DNA of 64,000 nt from Vicinamibacterales bacterium (GCA_041394705.1 JAWKHS010000005.1:358625-422624); one strand, 5' to 3'. Positions 29,296-38,001 are shown, counted from the first letter of the stretch. Numbers and translations are program-made. The notes: generated by a model not told the origin, from the letters alone.

Positions 29296-29502
29296 CGGCG
29301 GCATGTCGCGGCGTCTCGCTGGCCCGGCGACTTGAGCCGTCGTCGATCGTCGATCCGACACTCACACCGGGAGGCGGGTGACGGCAGGTCTGGGGCTGGG
29401 GGCCCCCGGGAGTGCTGTGGACGGGGTCAGGTCGCCGGGAGGTGTGAGTGACCGACGCGGCGAAACGGAGCCGGGACGGCGAGACGCCGCGGCATGCCGC
29501 CG
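29296..29502. repeat. MITE-like palindromic repeat, copy 2
   Basis: 207-bp direct repeat of 28360-28567. The terminal inverted repeats are better preserved here: the left end from 29296 (CGGCGGCATGTCGCGGCGTC) and the complement of the right end (to 29502) match at 19 of 20 positions. The internal part (29313-29480) is nearly identical to copy 1, differing for example by G/A in GGGTC(G/A)GGTC. The two copies lie in the same orientation on either side of the nucleotidyltransferase cassette. Confidence 0.8.
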
Positions 29503-29531
29503 TTCAGTGACGCCGCTCCAGTGACGCCCGC

Positions 29532-30914
29532 TCAGGGCTGGCGCGAGAGCACGTTGTGCCCGGACCCGGTGTCGATCCGGAGCCGCATGACCCGGCCGTC
29601 GCGGCGCTCGAACGTCAGCAGTGTGTCGCGATCGGCGAACACCTCGCCGCCGCGGTACTCCAGGGGTCGCGGCGGGCCGTTCTCGCCGCGCCGGAGCGTC
29701 AGGCCGCCGGCCACGGTGCCAACCGTCAGCGCGGACGGCCGTCCGCGTCCGCGGCCGGTGTAGGTGCCGGCATAGGCCGCCGCGTCGCCCGTGAACGGCC
29801 GGGCGCGGCTGGGCGCCCGTCCCAGCACGGCCTCGGCGATCTTCATCGCCGTGTCGCGCGGGCCGGACGGGCCCGCGGTGTTCTGCAGGACCACGACGAT
29901 CAGGTCGTCGTCGGGGTAGTACTCGGACTCCGACAGGAACCCATGGATGCCGCCGCCGTGCGCGATGGCGCGGCGTCCGCCGATGTCGGCCACCGAGATG
30001 CCGTAGCCGTAGCGGATGGCCGTGCCGTCGCTCAGCGTCCCCGGCGTCGTCATCTCCGTGTAGGACGCGGGCTTCAGCACCTTGCCGCCGTGCAGCGCGC
30101 GGTTCCACGCGACGAGGTCCGTCGTGTTGGAGCAGAGCGACCCGGCCGAGTACGGCCAGTCGTGGTCGAGGAAGTCCTTCAGCACGAGGCCCGTCGCGTC
30201 GGTGTCGTAGCCGTGGGCGTGGTTCGTGTGGATCACCTTCTCGCTGCAGTAGTAGGAGCTCGGCATCCCGACCTTGTCGAACAGCCGCTCCTTCACGACG
30301 TCGGCGTACGGCTGTCCCGCGACCTTCTCGATCACGAGACCCAGCAGGAAGAACGCCGAGTTGTTGTAGATCTGCTCCTCCCCCGGCTCGAAATCGAACG
30401 GCTGCGCCGCGAACAGGTCCACCAGCGCCTGGCGCGGCTTGTCCAGGCGCTGGAAGTCGCCGAACGCCTCCATCTCGGTGTAGCCCTTGATGCCGGACGT
30501 GTGGTTCAGCAGCCGGCGGAGCGTCACCGTCTTGCCCTGCGTCGGGTAGTCCGGCAGGTACTTCGTGATCGGGTCGTCGAGCGACAGCTTGTGCTCGTCG
30601 CGCAACAGCAGGATCGCCGCCGCCGTGAACTGCTTGGTGATCGACCCGATCTCGAAGGTGGCGTCCGCCGGCATCGGGACGTTCCACTCGAGGTCGGCCA
30701 CGCCGTAGCCCTTCGACAGAATCGTCGTCCCGTGCCGCACCACGGCCACGGACGTGCCGGCCACCGTGCCCGCCGCGATCGGGGCCTGGACGATGGCGTC
30801 GATCCGCGACAGCAGGTCCGCGGACGGCCGGCCACCCTGGGCCTGCAACTGCGCGGCGACGACCACGGCCAGCGCCGACAGGCCGGGCACGAGAAAGCGG
30901 GTCAGGCGGGTCAT
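29532..30914 (-). CDS. Exported serine beta-lactamase-fold hydrolase with C-terminal extension
   Basis: 460 residues with a signal peptide (residues 1-~25). Class-C beta-lactamase/PBP4* fold: nucleophile in GSITKQF (SxxK), second motif YNN in QIYNNSAFF, third motif AHGGGIHG in place of KTG. After residue ~360 a DUF3471-like beta domain follows. Enzymes of this group act as esterases, D-aminopeptidases or peptidoglycan hydrolases; beta-lactam resistance should not be assumed. The start overlaps the stop of the DUF457 membrane hydrolase gene by 4 bp; last gene of the long minus-strand cluster that includes the cbb3 oxidase. Confidence 0.88.
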   Translation of the reverse strand: MTRLTRFLVPGLSALAVVVAAQLQAQGGRPSADLLSRIDAIVQAPIAAGTVAGTSVAVVRHGTTILSKGYGVADLEWNVPMPADATFEIGSITKQFTAAAILLLRDEHKLSLDDPITKYLPDYPTQGKTVTLRRLLNHTSGIKGYTEMEAFGDFQRLDKPRQALVDLFAAQPFDFEPGEEQIYNNSAFFLLGLVIEKVAGQPYADVVKERLFDKVGMPSSYYCSEKVIHTNHAHGYDTDATGLVLKDFLDHDWPYSAGSLCSNTTDLVAWNRALHGGKVLKPASYTEMTTPGTLSDGTAIRYGYGISVADIGGRRAIAHGGGIHGFLSESEYYPDDDLIVVVLQNTAGPSGPRDTAMKIAEAVLGRAPSRARPFTGDAAAYAGTYTGRGRGRPSALTVGTVAGGLTLRRGENGPPRPLEYRGGEVFADRDTLLTFERRDGRVMRLRIDTGSGHNVLSRQP

Positions 30915-31462
30915 CGTTCCTCCAGGGTGCTGGTGGTGGACGGGGCGGCCGACGCCGCGGTCCTCCGGGGCCACAGCGCGAACGCGAAGAGCGGCGCGAA
31001 GGCCACCAGTTCCACGAGCGACACCTTCAGGCCGCGCGCGGACAGGAAGCCCAGGCCGATCGGCGCGACGGGCAGCGGCCGCCACGGCAGGAAGTAGCGG
31101 GTGTCGTCCAGCGGCCAGAAGACCGCGCAGCCGCGGCCGCCGTCGGTGAGCATGTCGAGCACCGGGTGGCTCGCCACCACGAGCGTGGCCACCAGGAACG
31201 TCCGCGCGGGCGCGCCCGCCCACGGTCCCGCCGCGGCCACCACGGCGCCCACGACCAGGGCGAACGCGAACGAATGCGTCGCGCCGCGATGCCCCCACGG
31301 CGCGCCGTAGGGCACGCCGAAGGCTCCGCCGATCACGTCGGCATCCGGGAGCATCGCCAGGGCCGCCAGGAGCATCATCGCGCGCGCCAGACGCCGGCGG
31401 TCCGGCGGCGGCGAGAGCCGGGACGCGGCCATGCCGACGGCGAGATGTCCGATGCTGGCCAC
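30911..31462 (-). CDS. DUF457 (YdjM-like) membrane-bound metal-dependent hydrolase
   Basis: 183 residues, four or five membrane helices. Conserved polar motifs of the DUF457 family are present: GHLAVGMA at the N-terminus, LPDADV, HRGATHSF and SHPVLDMLTDGG, whose His/Asp residues probably bind metal inside the membrane. The family is related to phospholipase-C-like and LexA-regulated YdjM proteins; substrate unknown. Positioned 15 bp after the TsdA-like cytochrome gene and overlapping the beta-lactamase-fold gene, so it is part of the same transcript. Confidence 0.82.
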   Translation of the reverse strand: MASIGHLAVGMAASRLSPPPDRRRLARAMMLLAALAMLPDADVIGGAFGVPYGAPWGHRGATHSFAFALVVGAVVAAAGPWAGAPARTFLVATLVVASHPVLDMLTDGGRGCAVFWPLDDTRYFLPWRPLPVAPIGLGFLSARGLKVSLVELVAFAPLFAFALWPRRTAASAAPSTTSTLEER

Positions 31463-31477
31463 GCGCGTGTCCCGCGG

Positions 31478-32455
31478 CTACTTCTTCTTCAGCGCCTTGT
31501 AGTACGCGTCGATCGGCGGGAAGGGACCGATCCGGTGCTGCTCTTCGGGGAAGTCGTCGGCGAAGGGCCCGTACGGATTGTCGATTGGCTTGGCCGTCTT
31601 GTCCGGGTAGTCCTTCTCCAGGTTCGACATCTGTGGCCGCGGCTTCGAGTTGATGAAGGCCGCCACGTCGAAGGCGTCGTCGTCGGTGAGGTTCGCGTCG
31701 CCCAGCGGCATCCGCGCCTTGATGAAGCGCGCGGCCGTGAGCACGCGGTGCATGCCGGCGCCGTCGTTGAACGAGTCCGGCCCCCAGAGCGGCGGGAACA
31801 GGTACCCCTTGGACCGGTCCTCCGTGGCCAGCAGGCCGAGGCCGTCGGCGCCGTGGCACGCCGCGCAGCGCCCGCTGTAGACGATCTGGCCCAGCGCGAC
31901 GTCGGCCGCGCGGGCGGGCGTCTTGAACGGCGGCGGCTCTTCCGCCTTGAGCTTGCTCGCCGCGGTGGCCTGGTACTGCGTGCCGAGCGAGCGCAGGTAC
32001 GAGGCCATCGCGATCATCTCGGGGCTGTCCATGGGCAGCGGCTTGCCGTTCATGCTCCGCTGCATGCACTCGTTGATGCGGTCCTCGATGTCGGTCATCG
32101 CGCCCGCGCGGCCCGAGAAGCGCGGGTAGTGCTCGTCGGTCTGCAGCAGGGTCAGCGTGCCCGGTTCGGTGCCGGTGGCGAGATGACACGAGCCGCAGTT
32201 CAGGCGGCTGTCGATGTAGCGCAGCTCGGGATCGGACTGGTCCTGGCCCAGGCGCTCCGCCGTGTGCGCCACCAGGCGCCGGCCGTACTCCTCGGTGGCG
32301 TAGGCGGGCGCCGCCGGGGCCGCGGCCGCCGTCTCCGCGGGCGCGCGCGGGGTGAGGGTCAGCGCCGCGGCCACGATCGCGGCACCAGCCACGATCGACG
32401 CCGCGATGGCCGGGCCGAAGCCGCGAGTGTTCCGGGCGTCGTCGGGAGGCGTCAC
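31478..32455 (-). CDS. TsdA-like diheme cytochrome c (possible thiosulfate dehydrogenase)
   Basis: 325 residues, starting at a GTG that overlaps the stop of the small membrane gene by 4 bp. An N-terminal membrane anchor (ASIVAGAAIVAAALTL) is followed by two heme-c sites, NCGSCH and RCAACH. The segment DIEDRINECMQRSMNGKPLPMDSPEM closely follows the TsdA/thiosulfate-dehydrogenase pattern; the Cys in NECMQ might serve as an unusual axial heme ligand, as Cys does in TsdA (inference). Such proteins join two thiosulfates to tetrathionate in the periplasm and pass electrons to cytochrome oxidase, which fits the cbb3 subunits encoded directly upstream. Confidence 0.82.
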   Translation of the reverse strand: MTPPDDARNTRGFGPAIAASIVAGAAIVAAALTLTPRAPAETAAAAPAAPAYATEEYGRRLVAHTAERLGQDQSDPELRYIDSRLNCGSCHLATGTEPGTLTLLQTDEHYPRFSGRAGAMTDIEDRINECMQRSMNGKPLPMDSPEMIAMASYLRSLGTQYQATAASKLKAEEPPPFKTPARAADVALGQIVYSGRCAACHGADGLGLLATEDRSKGYLFPPLWGPDSFNDGAGMHRVLTAARFIKARMPLGDANLTDDDAFDVAAFINSKPRPQMSNLEKDYPDKTAKPIDNPYGPFADDFPEEQHRIGPFPPIDAYYKALKKK

Positions 32456-32622
32456 GAGGGTCGTCCTTCCTGGCCGCGCGCCCGGTCGTACCCGGTCACG
32501 GCCTCCTGGAACTGGTGCTTCGGACGCTCGATGCGCGCCCGGAGCCGGGGCGACGCCAGCCACGCGGCCACGAAGACCACCGCGAAGGCCACGGCGCCGC
32601 CCACGATCACGTCGGAGATCAC
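32452..32622 (-). CDS. One-helix small subunit, CcoQ-like position
   Basis: 56 residues with one membrane helix (VIVGGAVAFAVVFVAAWLA) and a basic C-terminal tail (RLRARIERPKHQFQEAV). It begins at a GTG overlapping the CcoO-P stop by 4 bp and ends with a 4-bp overlap on the TsdA-like gene. Size, topology and place match the small CcoQ/FixQ-type component of cbb3 oxidases, although sequence identity to CcoQ is not evident. Too short to be listed by most gene finders; translation coupling on both sides supports it. Confidence 0.7.
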   Translation of the reverse strand: MISDVIVGGAVAFAVVFVAAWLASPRLRARIERPKHQFQEAVTGYDRARGQEGRPS

Positions 32623-33851
32623 CGCGTCCCCCTGGTGTCGCCGCCGTAGAGCGTCCGCACGTACTGCGCCACGGCCACGATCTCCGCATCCGCCAGGCGC
32701 GAGGTCCACGGCGCCATCGGCGTGCCCGCGATGCCGCCCCGCAGCACGCGGAGCGCCTCGTTGAGCGAGGGACGCTGGCTGGTGAAGTTGGCGGGCGCCA
32801 TCGTCAGCTCGGGCGCCGCGGTGCCCTTCCCGTCCCCCGCTTCGCCGTGGCACTGCTGGCAGTTCGCGCGATACACGCGCTGTCCCAGTTCCTGGAGCGC
32901 CTCGGGAAGCGCCGGCTCGGGACGCCCCGCGCCCAGCGCGCGGACGGCTTCCACGAGCGCGGCCAGGTCGGCGGGCGAACGATCGCGCCAGGCCGGCATC
33001 GCCGACCCCGCCACGCCGTTCCACAGCACGTCGGCGACGCGCGCCGCCGTGTAGTCGTGCTCGGCCAGATTCGCCGGCACGGGCTGCAAGCCCTGCGCAC
33101 CCGGGCCCACCCCGTCGCCCGCGGCGCCGTGGCACGTCTCGCAGTGCGCCTGGAAGAGCGCGCGGCCGCGGCCCACCTCGCCCGCCGGCAGGGACGGCAC
33201 GTCGGTGGAGCGCCGGGCCCTGGCCGGGTTCGCGTTCAGGGGCCCGTCGAACGCCATCTGCGCCATCGCGTCGTCGGGACAGTGGCAGGCGTCCTTCGCG
33301 CGGGTCTCGCCGTCGGGCGCGCCCAGTTCGCGCGCGCGGCCCAGGGTGTTGAGGTACGCCACCAGATCGCGCGCGTCCTGACGCGGACGATCCGGAGCGC
33401 CGTCGAACAGCCGCCGGTACGCCGGCATGACCGACTGCGGCACGACCGACCGCGGCGCGTAGAGGTGCGCGTAGCTCCAGTCGTCGGGCCGCGTGCCGGA
33501 GGCCCGCGACAGATCGGGGCCGATTCGCCGCGTGCCCCACAGGTGCGGGTAGTCGAGACGCGTCTCCCAGGCCAGCGTGGGCGCGCCGAAGCGGGCGCGA
33601 TCCGCGGGCAGGTAGCGGACCTGCTGCGTGTGGCAGTAGGCGCAGCCCTCGCGGCTGTAGATGGCGCGTCCGCGCTGCTCGCTCGCGCTCAACTGCAGGA
33701 CGTACTCGGGGCCCATCGTCCGCGTCTGCTCGTCCAGCACCTGGCGTGGCCAGGCGCCCAACAGCACGACGGACAGGACGAAGAACGCGACGCCGCCGAT
33801 CGACGCCACGAGGTACGACATGCGGAGGGCGTTGCCGGTCTGGCCGCTCAT
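32619..33851 (-). CDS. ccoO: Fused cbb3 oxidase cytochrome subunit, CcoO joined to CcoP-like diheme part
   Basis: 410 residues with three heme-c motifs. The N-terminal membrane helix (YLVASIGGVAFFVLSVVLLG) and EGCAYCHTQQVRYL with QSVMPAYRRLF are the CcoO monoheme subunit. After ~residue 210 two further class-I cytochrome domains follow (HCETCH, NCQQCH), equivalent to CcoP but without the CcoP membrane helix. It delivers electrons from soluble cytochromes to CcoN. Start overlaps ccoN by 4 bp (ATGA). Fusion explains the absence of a separate ccoP gene in the cluster. Confidence 0.92.
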   Translation of the reverse strand: MSGQTGNALRMSYLVASIGGVAFFVLSVVLLGAWPRQVLDEQTRTMGPEYVLQLSASEQRGRAIYSREGCAYCHTQQVRYLPADRARFGAPTLAWETRLDYPHLWGTRRIGPDLSRASGTRPDDWSYAHLYAPRSVVPQSVMPAYRRLFDGAPDRPRQDARDLVAYLNTLGRARELGAPDGETRAKDACHCPDDAMAQMAFDGPLNANPARARRSTDVPSLPAGEVGRGRALFQAHCETCHGAAGDGVGPGAQGLQPVPANLAEHDYTAARVADVLWNGVAGSAMPAWRDRSPADLAALVEAVRALGAGRPEPALPEALQELGQRVYRANCQQCHGEAGDGKGTAAPELTMAPANFTSQRPSLNEALRVLRGGIAGTPMAPWTSRLADAEIVAVAQYVRTLYGGDTRGTR

Positions 33852-35287
33852 GCCGTCTCCGTGCGCGCCGAGGCGACGGCCAGGCGGGGCGTGATCTCGG
33901 TGACGGGCGCCGACCCGACGCCGCCCTCCACCGCGCGGAGCCCCGCGCCGCGGGGACCGCTCGTGAGCCCCCACAGGAGGGCCAGGAACCCGCCGGCCAG
34001 GGGCACGCCGGACAGCGCGCGGATCATCCAGTACGGCCGCGTCGCGTCGAGCGAGTCGGTCCACGGCGCGCCGGACTGCCAGAGCTGCCCCTGCACGAGG
34101 CCGGCGGCGGTGAGGTCCACCACCATGATCAGGAGGCCGATCGTGATGAGCCAGTAGGCGTGGTTGATCGCGCGCTCGTTGTACGGCGCCCACGGAATGC
34201 GCTGCCACACGTGCACCAGCCCGCCGGCGGCCGCGAAGCTGGCGAAGCCGAGCATGGCCATGTGCGAGTGGCCGACCACCCAGTCGGTGAAGTGCACCGT
34301 CTGGTTGACGGCCATCTGCGCCTGCGAGGCGCCCTGCAGGCTGACGATCAGGTAGAAGAAGGTGCCCGTCGAGACGAAGCGCAGCGCCGGGTCACGCGGC
34401 AGGAGGCCCGATCCGCGCAGCGACAGGAACAGGTTCGTCACCACGATCACGACGTCCACGCCCAGGAGCGCGGACGCGGCCACGGCCCCCATCTGCGCCG
34501 CCATCGGGATCACCGAGTAGACGTAGTGGTGGGTCCCGTTCAGCGGGTAGAGGAAGAACAGGAGCCAGAAGCCCAGCATCGACAGGAAGTGGCTGAAGAT
34601 GGGGCGCCGGGTGGCGGCGGGGATGACGAAGTAGATGATGGCCAGGGCCATCGGCGTCACGAACAACCCGACGGCGTCGTGAATCCAGAGCCCGCTGAAG
34701 GCGGCGCCGCTCGCGCCGGGCACCACCTCGGGCACCACGTTGCCCATCGGGTAGGACAGCGCGGTGAAGACGAGGCCGCCGATGATGTACCAGCTCGAGA
34801 CGTAGAGCGACTCGAGGCCGCGCGCGAAGAACCCCGGCAGGAACTGGATGGCCGCCAGCACCAGGGCCACCACGACGACGGCGTCCACCGCCAGCGGGAA
34901 CTCGGCCCACTCGAGCGGCTGGCTCACGCCCGACAGCACCAGGATCCAGCCGGGCGCGACGACGGCGAAGTTCCACAGGCCGAAGAGCCACAGACCCAGG
35001 CGGCGGCTCGTGACGGGTCGGCCCGTGAGGATGGGGACGGCGTGGTAGAGGAACGCGAAGAACGCGTTCCCCAGCCACCCGAGCATGATGCCCTGCGTGT
35101 GCGCGTAGCGCAGCCGGCCCCAGCTGAGCCACGCCGTGTCGGCGCCGAGGTCCGGCCACAGGAGCTCGATCGCCACGACGATCCCGAACGTCGCCGCGAC
35201 CAGCAGCGTCACGAGCGACGCGAGCCCGTGCGCGTAGACGAGCCCGGTGTCGACGGACGGGGAGGGGGTCCGTGCTTCCGAGTCCAA
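33848..35287 (-). CDS. ccoN: cbb3-type cytochrome c oxidase catalytic subunit I
   Basis: 479 residues, about 12 membrane helices. Key ligands are present: low-spin heme His in RYAHTQGIMLGW, CuB/active-site His and Tyr in LWIHDAVGLFVTPMALAIIY, the CuB His pair in NGTHHYVYS, and heme His in VVGHSHMAMLGF. This is the proton-pumping subunit that reduces O2 to water at high affinity in the inner membrane. It is followed, with overlaps, by the CcoO-P fusion and a CcoQ-like gene. No maturation genes (ccoGHIS) are in the window, so they must lie elsewhere. Confidence 0.95.
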   Translation of the reverse strand: MDSEARTPSPSVDTGLVYAHGLASLVTLLVAATFGIVVAIELLWPDLGADTAWLSWGRLRYAHTQGIMLGWLGNAFFAFLYHAVPILTGRPVTSRRLGLWLFGLWNFAVVAPGWILVLSGVSQPLEWAEFPLAVDAVVVVALVLAAIQFLPGFFARGLESLYVSSWYIIGGLVFTALSYPMGNVVPEVVPGASGAAFSGLWIHDAVGLFVTPMALAIIYFVIPAATRRPIFSHFLSMLGFWLLFFLYPLNGTHHYVYSVIPMAAQMGAVAASALLGVDVVIVVTNLFLSLRGSGLLPRDPALRFVSTGTFFYLIVSLQGASQAQMAVNQTVHFTDWVVGHSHMAMLGFASFAAAGGLVHVWQRIPWAPYNERAINHAYWLITIGLLIMVVDLTAAGLVQGQLWQSGAPWTDSLDATRPYWMIRALSGVPLAGGFLALLWGLTSGPRGAGLRAVEGGVGSAPVTEITPRLAVASARTETA

Positions 35288-35294
35288 CCCGAAC

Positions 35295-36386
35295 CTACTT
35301 GTTGATCGGAATCATGACGTGCGCGCCCGGCGTGCCGGGCTGCATCAGCCATGGCCGGCCGCGCAGTTCGAGCGCGTTGTCGCGCTGGCTCACGGTGGAG
35401 ACGCCAATCGTCTCGGGTGTAGCGCCGGGCACCGACAGGACCCACAGGAGCTGGATGCGGTCGCGCTTCCCGTAGAGCCGATAGGACATCACGCCGTACG
35501 GCTGCTCGGGGATGGTGCCGTTCTTGGTCGCCTCGGCCATGGCCATCTGGATGGCCTTGGCGTCCTTGCCCTCCGCCCGGAGCTTCGCCGAGTAGTCGCG
35601 GCGCGCAGACGTGGCGGTGCTGTAGCACCAGGTGAACCCGTCGTCCCCCTTCGGCATGCACTCCACGTGGTTCGTGCCCGCGCGCAGCACCTTCCGGGCG
35701 CCCGTCGCCTTGTCGTAGGTGTACACGGTGGCGCCCGCGCGCAGATCCTCGGGCAGCGGCAGTGTCGCCTGCACGATCGGATCGGAGGCGACGTCCGTGA
35801 TCTTCGACGTCTTCGGCGGCGGGTTGATCGGGATCATCACGTGCGCCCCCGGCTCGCCGGGCAGCATCATCCACGGCAGGCCCTCGCCCTTGAGGGCGTT
35901 GTTGCGCTGCGGCACGGTGGAGACGCCCACGCTCTCCGGCGTGCGGTTCGGCAGCGACACGACCCAGAGATTCATGATGCGGTCCGGCTTGTCGTAGTCG
36001 CGGTACGAGAACATCGCCTTCGGCGGCGCGGGGAGGGTGCCGGCCTTCGTCGCTGCGGCCACGGCCTCCGCGATCTCCTTGTCCGACTTCTTCTCGGCGC
36101 GGAGCTTGGCCTCGAGATCGCGGCGCGGCGCGAAGATCTTGTTGTAGCAGCGGGCGAAGCCGTCCTCGCCGCGCGGCTGGCACTCCAGGAAGTTCGTGCC
36201 CTGGCGCAGCACCTTGCGGGCGCCGGTGGCCTCGTCGTAGGTCACCACGGTGGCGCCGGCGCGCAAGTCCTCCGGCAGGACCTTGGTGGCGGTCGCGATC
36301 TGCGCATCGACCGAGGGGGCCTGCGCCGCCGCGACGCCCGGAAGGGCCAGGGCCGCGAGCGCCAGGGCGCCGATGTATCTCGTCAT
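35295..36386 (-). CDS. Exported internally duplicated protein of unknown function
   Basis: 363 residues with a signal peptide (ending GVAAAQ). Two ~155-residue repeats (about 36-190 and 208-363) share the blocks LPEDLRAGATV.TYD.ATGARKVLR.GTN..EC, YDKPDRI/YGKRDRI and PGAHVMIPIN at their ends; each repeat has two Cys that could pair. Two-thirds or more of aligned residues in these blocks are identical, so the duplication is fairly young. I do not recognise the family. It sits 7 bp before ccoN and downstream of two Tat-exported DsrE-like genes, so a periplasmic role connected with this respiratory cluster is likely but unproven. Confidence 0.8.
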   Translation of the reverse strand: MTRYIGALALAALALPGVAAAQAPSVDAQIATATKVLPEDLRAGATVVTYDEATGARKVLRQGTNFLECQPRGEDGFARCYNKIFAPRRDLEAKLRAEKKSDKEIAEAVAAATKAGTLPAPPKAMFSYRDYDKPDRIMNLWVVSLPNRTPESVGVSTVPQRNNALKGEGLPWMMLPGEPGAHVMIPINPPPKTSKITDVASDPIVQATLPLPEDLRAGATVYTYDKATGARKVLRAGTNHVECMPKGDDGFTWCYSTATSARRDYSAKLRAEGKDAKAIQMAMAEATKNGTIPEQPYGVMSYRLYGKRDRIQLLWVLSVPGATPETIGVSTVSQRDNALELRGRPWLMQPGTPGAHVMIPINK

Positions 36387-36424
36387 GTCATGTCCTCCAC
36401 GTACCGGTGAGTGCCAGGTGTCCG

Positions 36425-37135
36425 TCACTGGCGGTTGTAGGCGATGCCTGCCGCCTGGGCTTCCTCGATCGCGATGACCATGGCCGGCACCACGGTGACG
36501 CCGGGCAGCAGGTTCGCGCGCAGTTCCTTGTCGATGGCCTCGGGCGCGCCCTTGCCGCGCGCGGAGAGTTCCAGTTCCCACGCGCCCAGCGCGTTGGCGC
36601 AGATGAGGAACTTCGTTCCCATCTTCTGCAGGCTCTCGATGCCGGCCGCTGGCAGCAACTGACCGAACGCCTCGAGGTTCGGGACCTGGATGGCGCTGGA
36701 CAGCAGGTGGCGGTCCGCGGCGGTCGGCCGGTAGAAGACGTTCCGCGTATACGGCGTGCCGCTCGCGTCCTTCAGGCCCGTGTACTCGCCGAGGGCGTAC
36801 TTGGCCCAGATGGCGTCGTTGAACGCCAGCGAGATGCTCGATCCGCTGCCGATCCCGTAGAAGGTCCCGACCGCGCCCACCTGCCCGGCCGTCGTCTTGT
36901 AGGCCGTGTTGTAGGTGTTCAGGTAGTTGAGGACGTGGACGAGGCCCCAGCCGTTGTTGTGCCGGGGGAAGTCGAAGAGGCAGCGGTGCCGCCCCTTCAC
37001 CTCGCCGAGCCAGCCGGGCGCGGCGCCCTGGCGTTCGGCGGCGTGGACGCCGGAACCGGACGCGCCGAACGCGGCGGCGGCCGCGGCGAGACGCGTCAGA
37101 AAGCCACGACGAGGCGACGGCGTTCCATGCGACAT
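36425..37135 (-). CDS. Tat-exported DsrE/F-like protein (paralogue 1)
   Basis: 236 residues. A twin-arginine signal (SPRRGFLTRLAAAAAAFG) is followed by a ~190-residue domain resembling DsrE-like sulfur-relay folds: a strand RHRCLFDFPRH, a helix with HVLNYLNTYN, and a Cys-containing strand KFLICANALGA where DsrE proteins carry their sulfur-binding Cys. Similar layout (IWAKYAL, LLPGV.VVPAMV) to the gene at 37216-37854, so the two are paralogues. A periplasmic sulfur-handling role is inference; homology is weak and a general DUF1791-like function is possible. Confidence 0.68.
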   Translation of the reverse strand: MSHGTPSPRRGFLTRLAAAAAAFGASGSGVHAAERQGAAPGWLGEVKGRHRCLFDFPRHNNGWGLVHVLNYLNTYNTAYKTTAGQVGAVGTFYGIGSGSSISLAFNDAIWAKYALGEYTGLKDASGTPYTRNVFYRPTAADRHLLSSAIQVPNLEAFGQLLPAAGIESLQKMGTKFLICANALGAWELELSARGKGAPEAIDKELRANLLPGVTVVPAMVIAIEEAQAAGIAYNRQ

Positions 37136-37215
37136 GGGGACCTCCCTGACGTTGGGTGTTCGGTGGACGGGGCGGGGGGCGCCCGTCGGACCCGTGACGC
37201 CCCCGGGATGTTCCA

Positions 37216-37854
37216 CTAACCGACGAACAGGTAGCTGTAGCCGCGCTCCTGCGCGCGGGTCGCGCCGACCACGCCGGCCACACCCACCATGATGTGGCTG
37301 TTCGGGAGCATGTCGGCCGTCATGGTCTTCATCATGGCCGCGGAATCGCCGTCCTTGCCGGCGAGGCGGCTCGCCAGCCCGAGGCTGGCCGATCCGCACA
37401 CGAGGAAGTGCACGCCGCGCTTCGCCAGGCCGCTGAGCTGCTGGCGGGGCGGCGCGTCGTACGGGTTGGCGGTGGGCGGCTCGGCCGCCTTCGAATCCAG
37501 GAGCGCGCCGTACTTCGCCCAGATGCCCTGGCCGTAGCCGAACTGGGTGGCCGCATGCCGCAGCACGATGATGAGGGCCAGGTCGGCGTCGCCGAGGTCG
37601 TAGCCCGTCTTGGACCCGTTGTAGAGGTTGCCCGCGAAGCGGATGCCTTCGGGCATGCCCGCGGCGCTCGTGATGTCGAGGACGATCCGGTGCGCGCCCG
37701 GCAGCTCCATCCAGTCGTCCTGGGCGTGCCTGGCCGGGGTGAACGTCGACATCGCGCCCTGGGCCGCCGTCCGACGGGTGCCGAGCGCCACGGCGGCGGC
37801 GGTGGTGCCGAGGCCCGTCATCAGGCGGCGGCGGCTTTTCGTGTTCGAGCTCAT
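37216..37854 (-). CDS. Tat-exported DsrE/F-like protein (paralogue 2)
   Basis: 212 residues. Twin-arginine signal (KSRRRLMTGLGTTAAAVALG). The mature part has HRIVLDITSAAGMPEG, an IWAKYGALL block shared with paralogue 1, and HFLVCGSASLGL with a Cys at the DsrE-like position. Start ATG at 37854 follows a gene-proximal GGAGG ribosome site (RC of 37860-37865). First gene of the minus-strand cluster that runs through the cbb3 oxidase; the sulfite-exporter-like gene diverges from it. Both paralogues contain a single prominent Cys, fitting a sulfur carrier (inference). Confidence 0.68.
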   Translation of the reverse strand: MSSNTKSRRRLMTGLGTTAAAVALGTRRTAAQGAMSTFTPARHAQDDWMELPGAHRIVLDITSAAGMPEGIRFAGNLYNGSKTGYDLGDADLALIIVLRHAATQFGYGQGIWAKYGALLDSKAAEPPTANPYDAPPRQQLSGLAKRGVHFLVCGSASLGLASRLAGKDGDSAAMMKTMTADMLPNSHIMVGVAGVVGATRAQERGYSYLFVG

Positions 37855-38001
37855 CGAGGTCTCCTCCGGACTCCCACGGCTGGGGCTCGCCTCCGCACGG
37901 GTCCGGCCGTGAATTATACGGGGGTTTCCCGGCCCCGCCGCCGTCCGCCGCGGTGGCATAGACTGACCGCCATGATCGCGCCGGGGTCCCCCCCTCCAGG
38001 C

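Noticed and set aside
28360..29502. Integron attC interpretation of the repeats
   Set aside because: Core RYYYAAC/GTTRRRY sites were not found, units are longer than attC sites, and no integrase is in the window.
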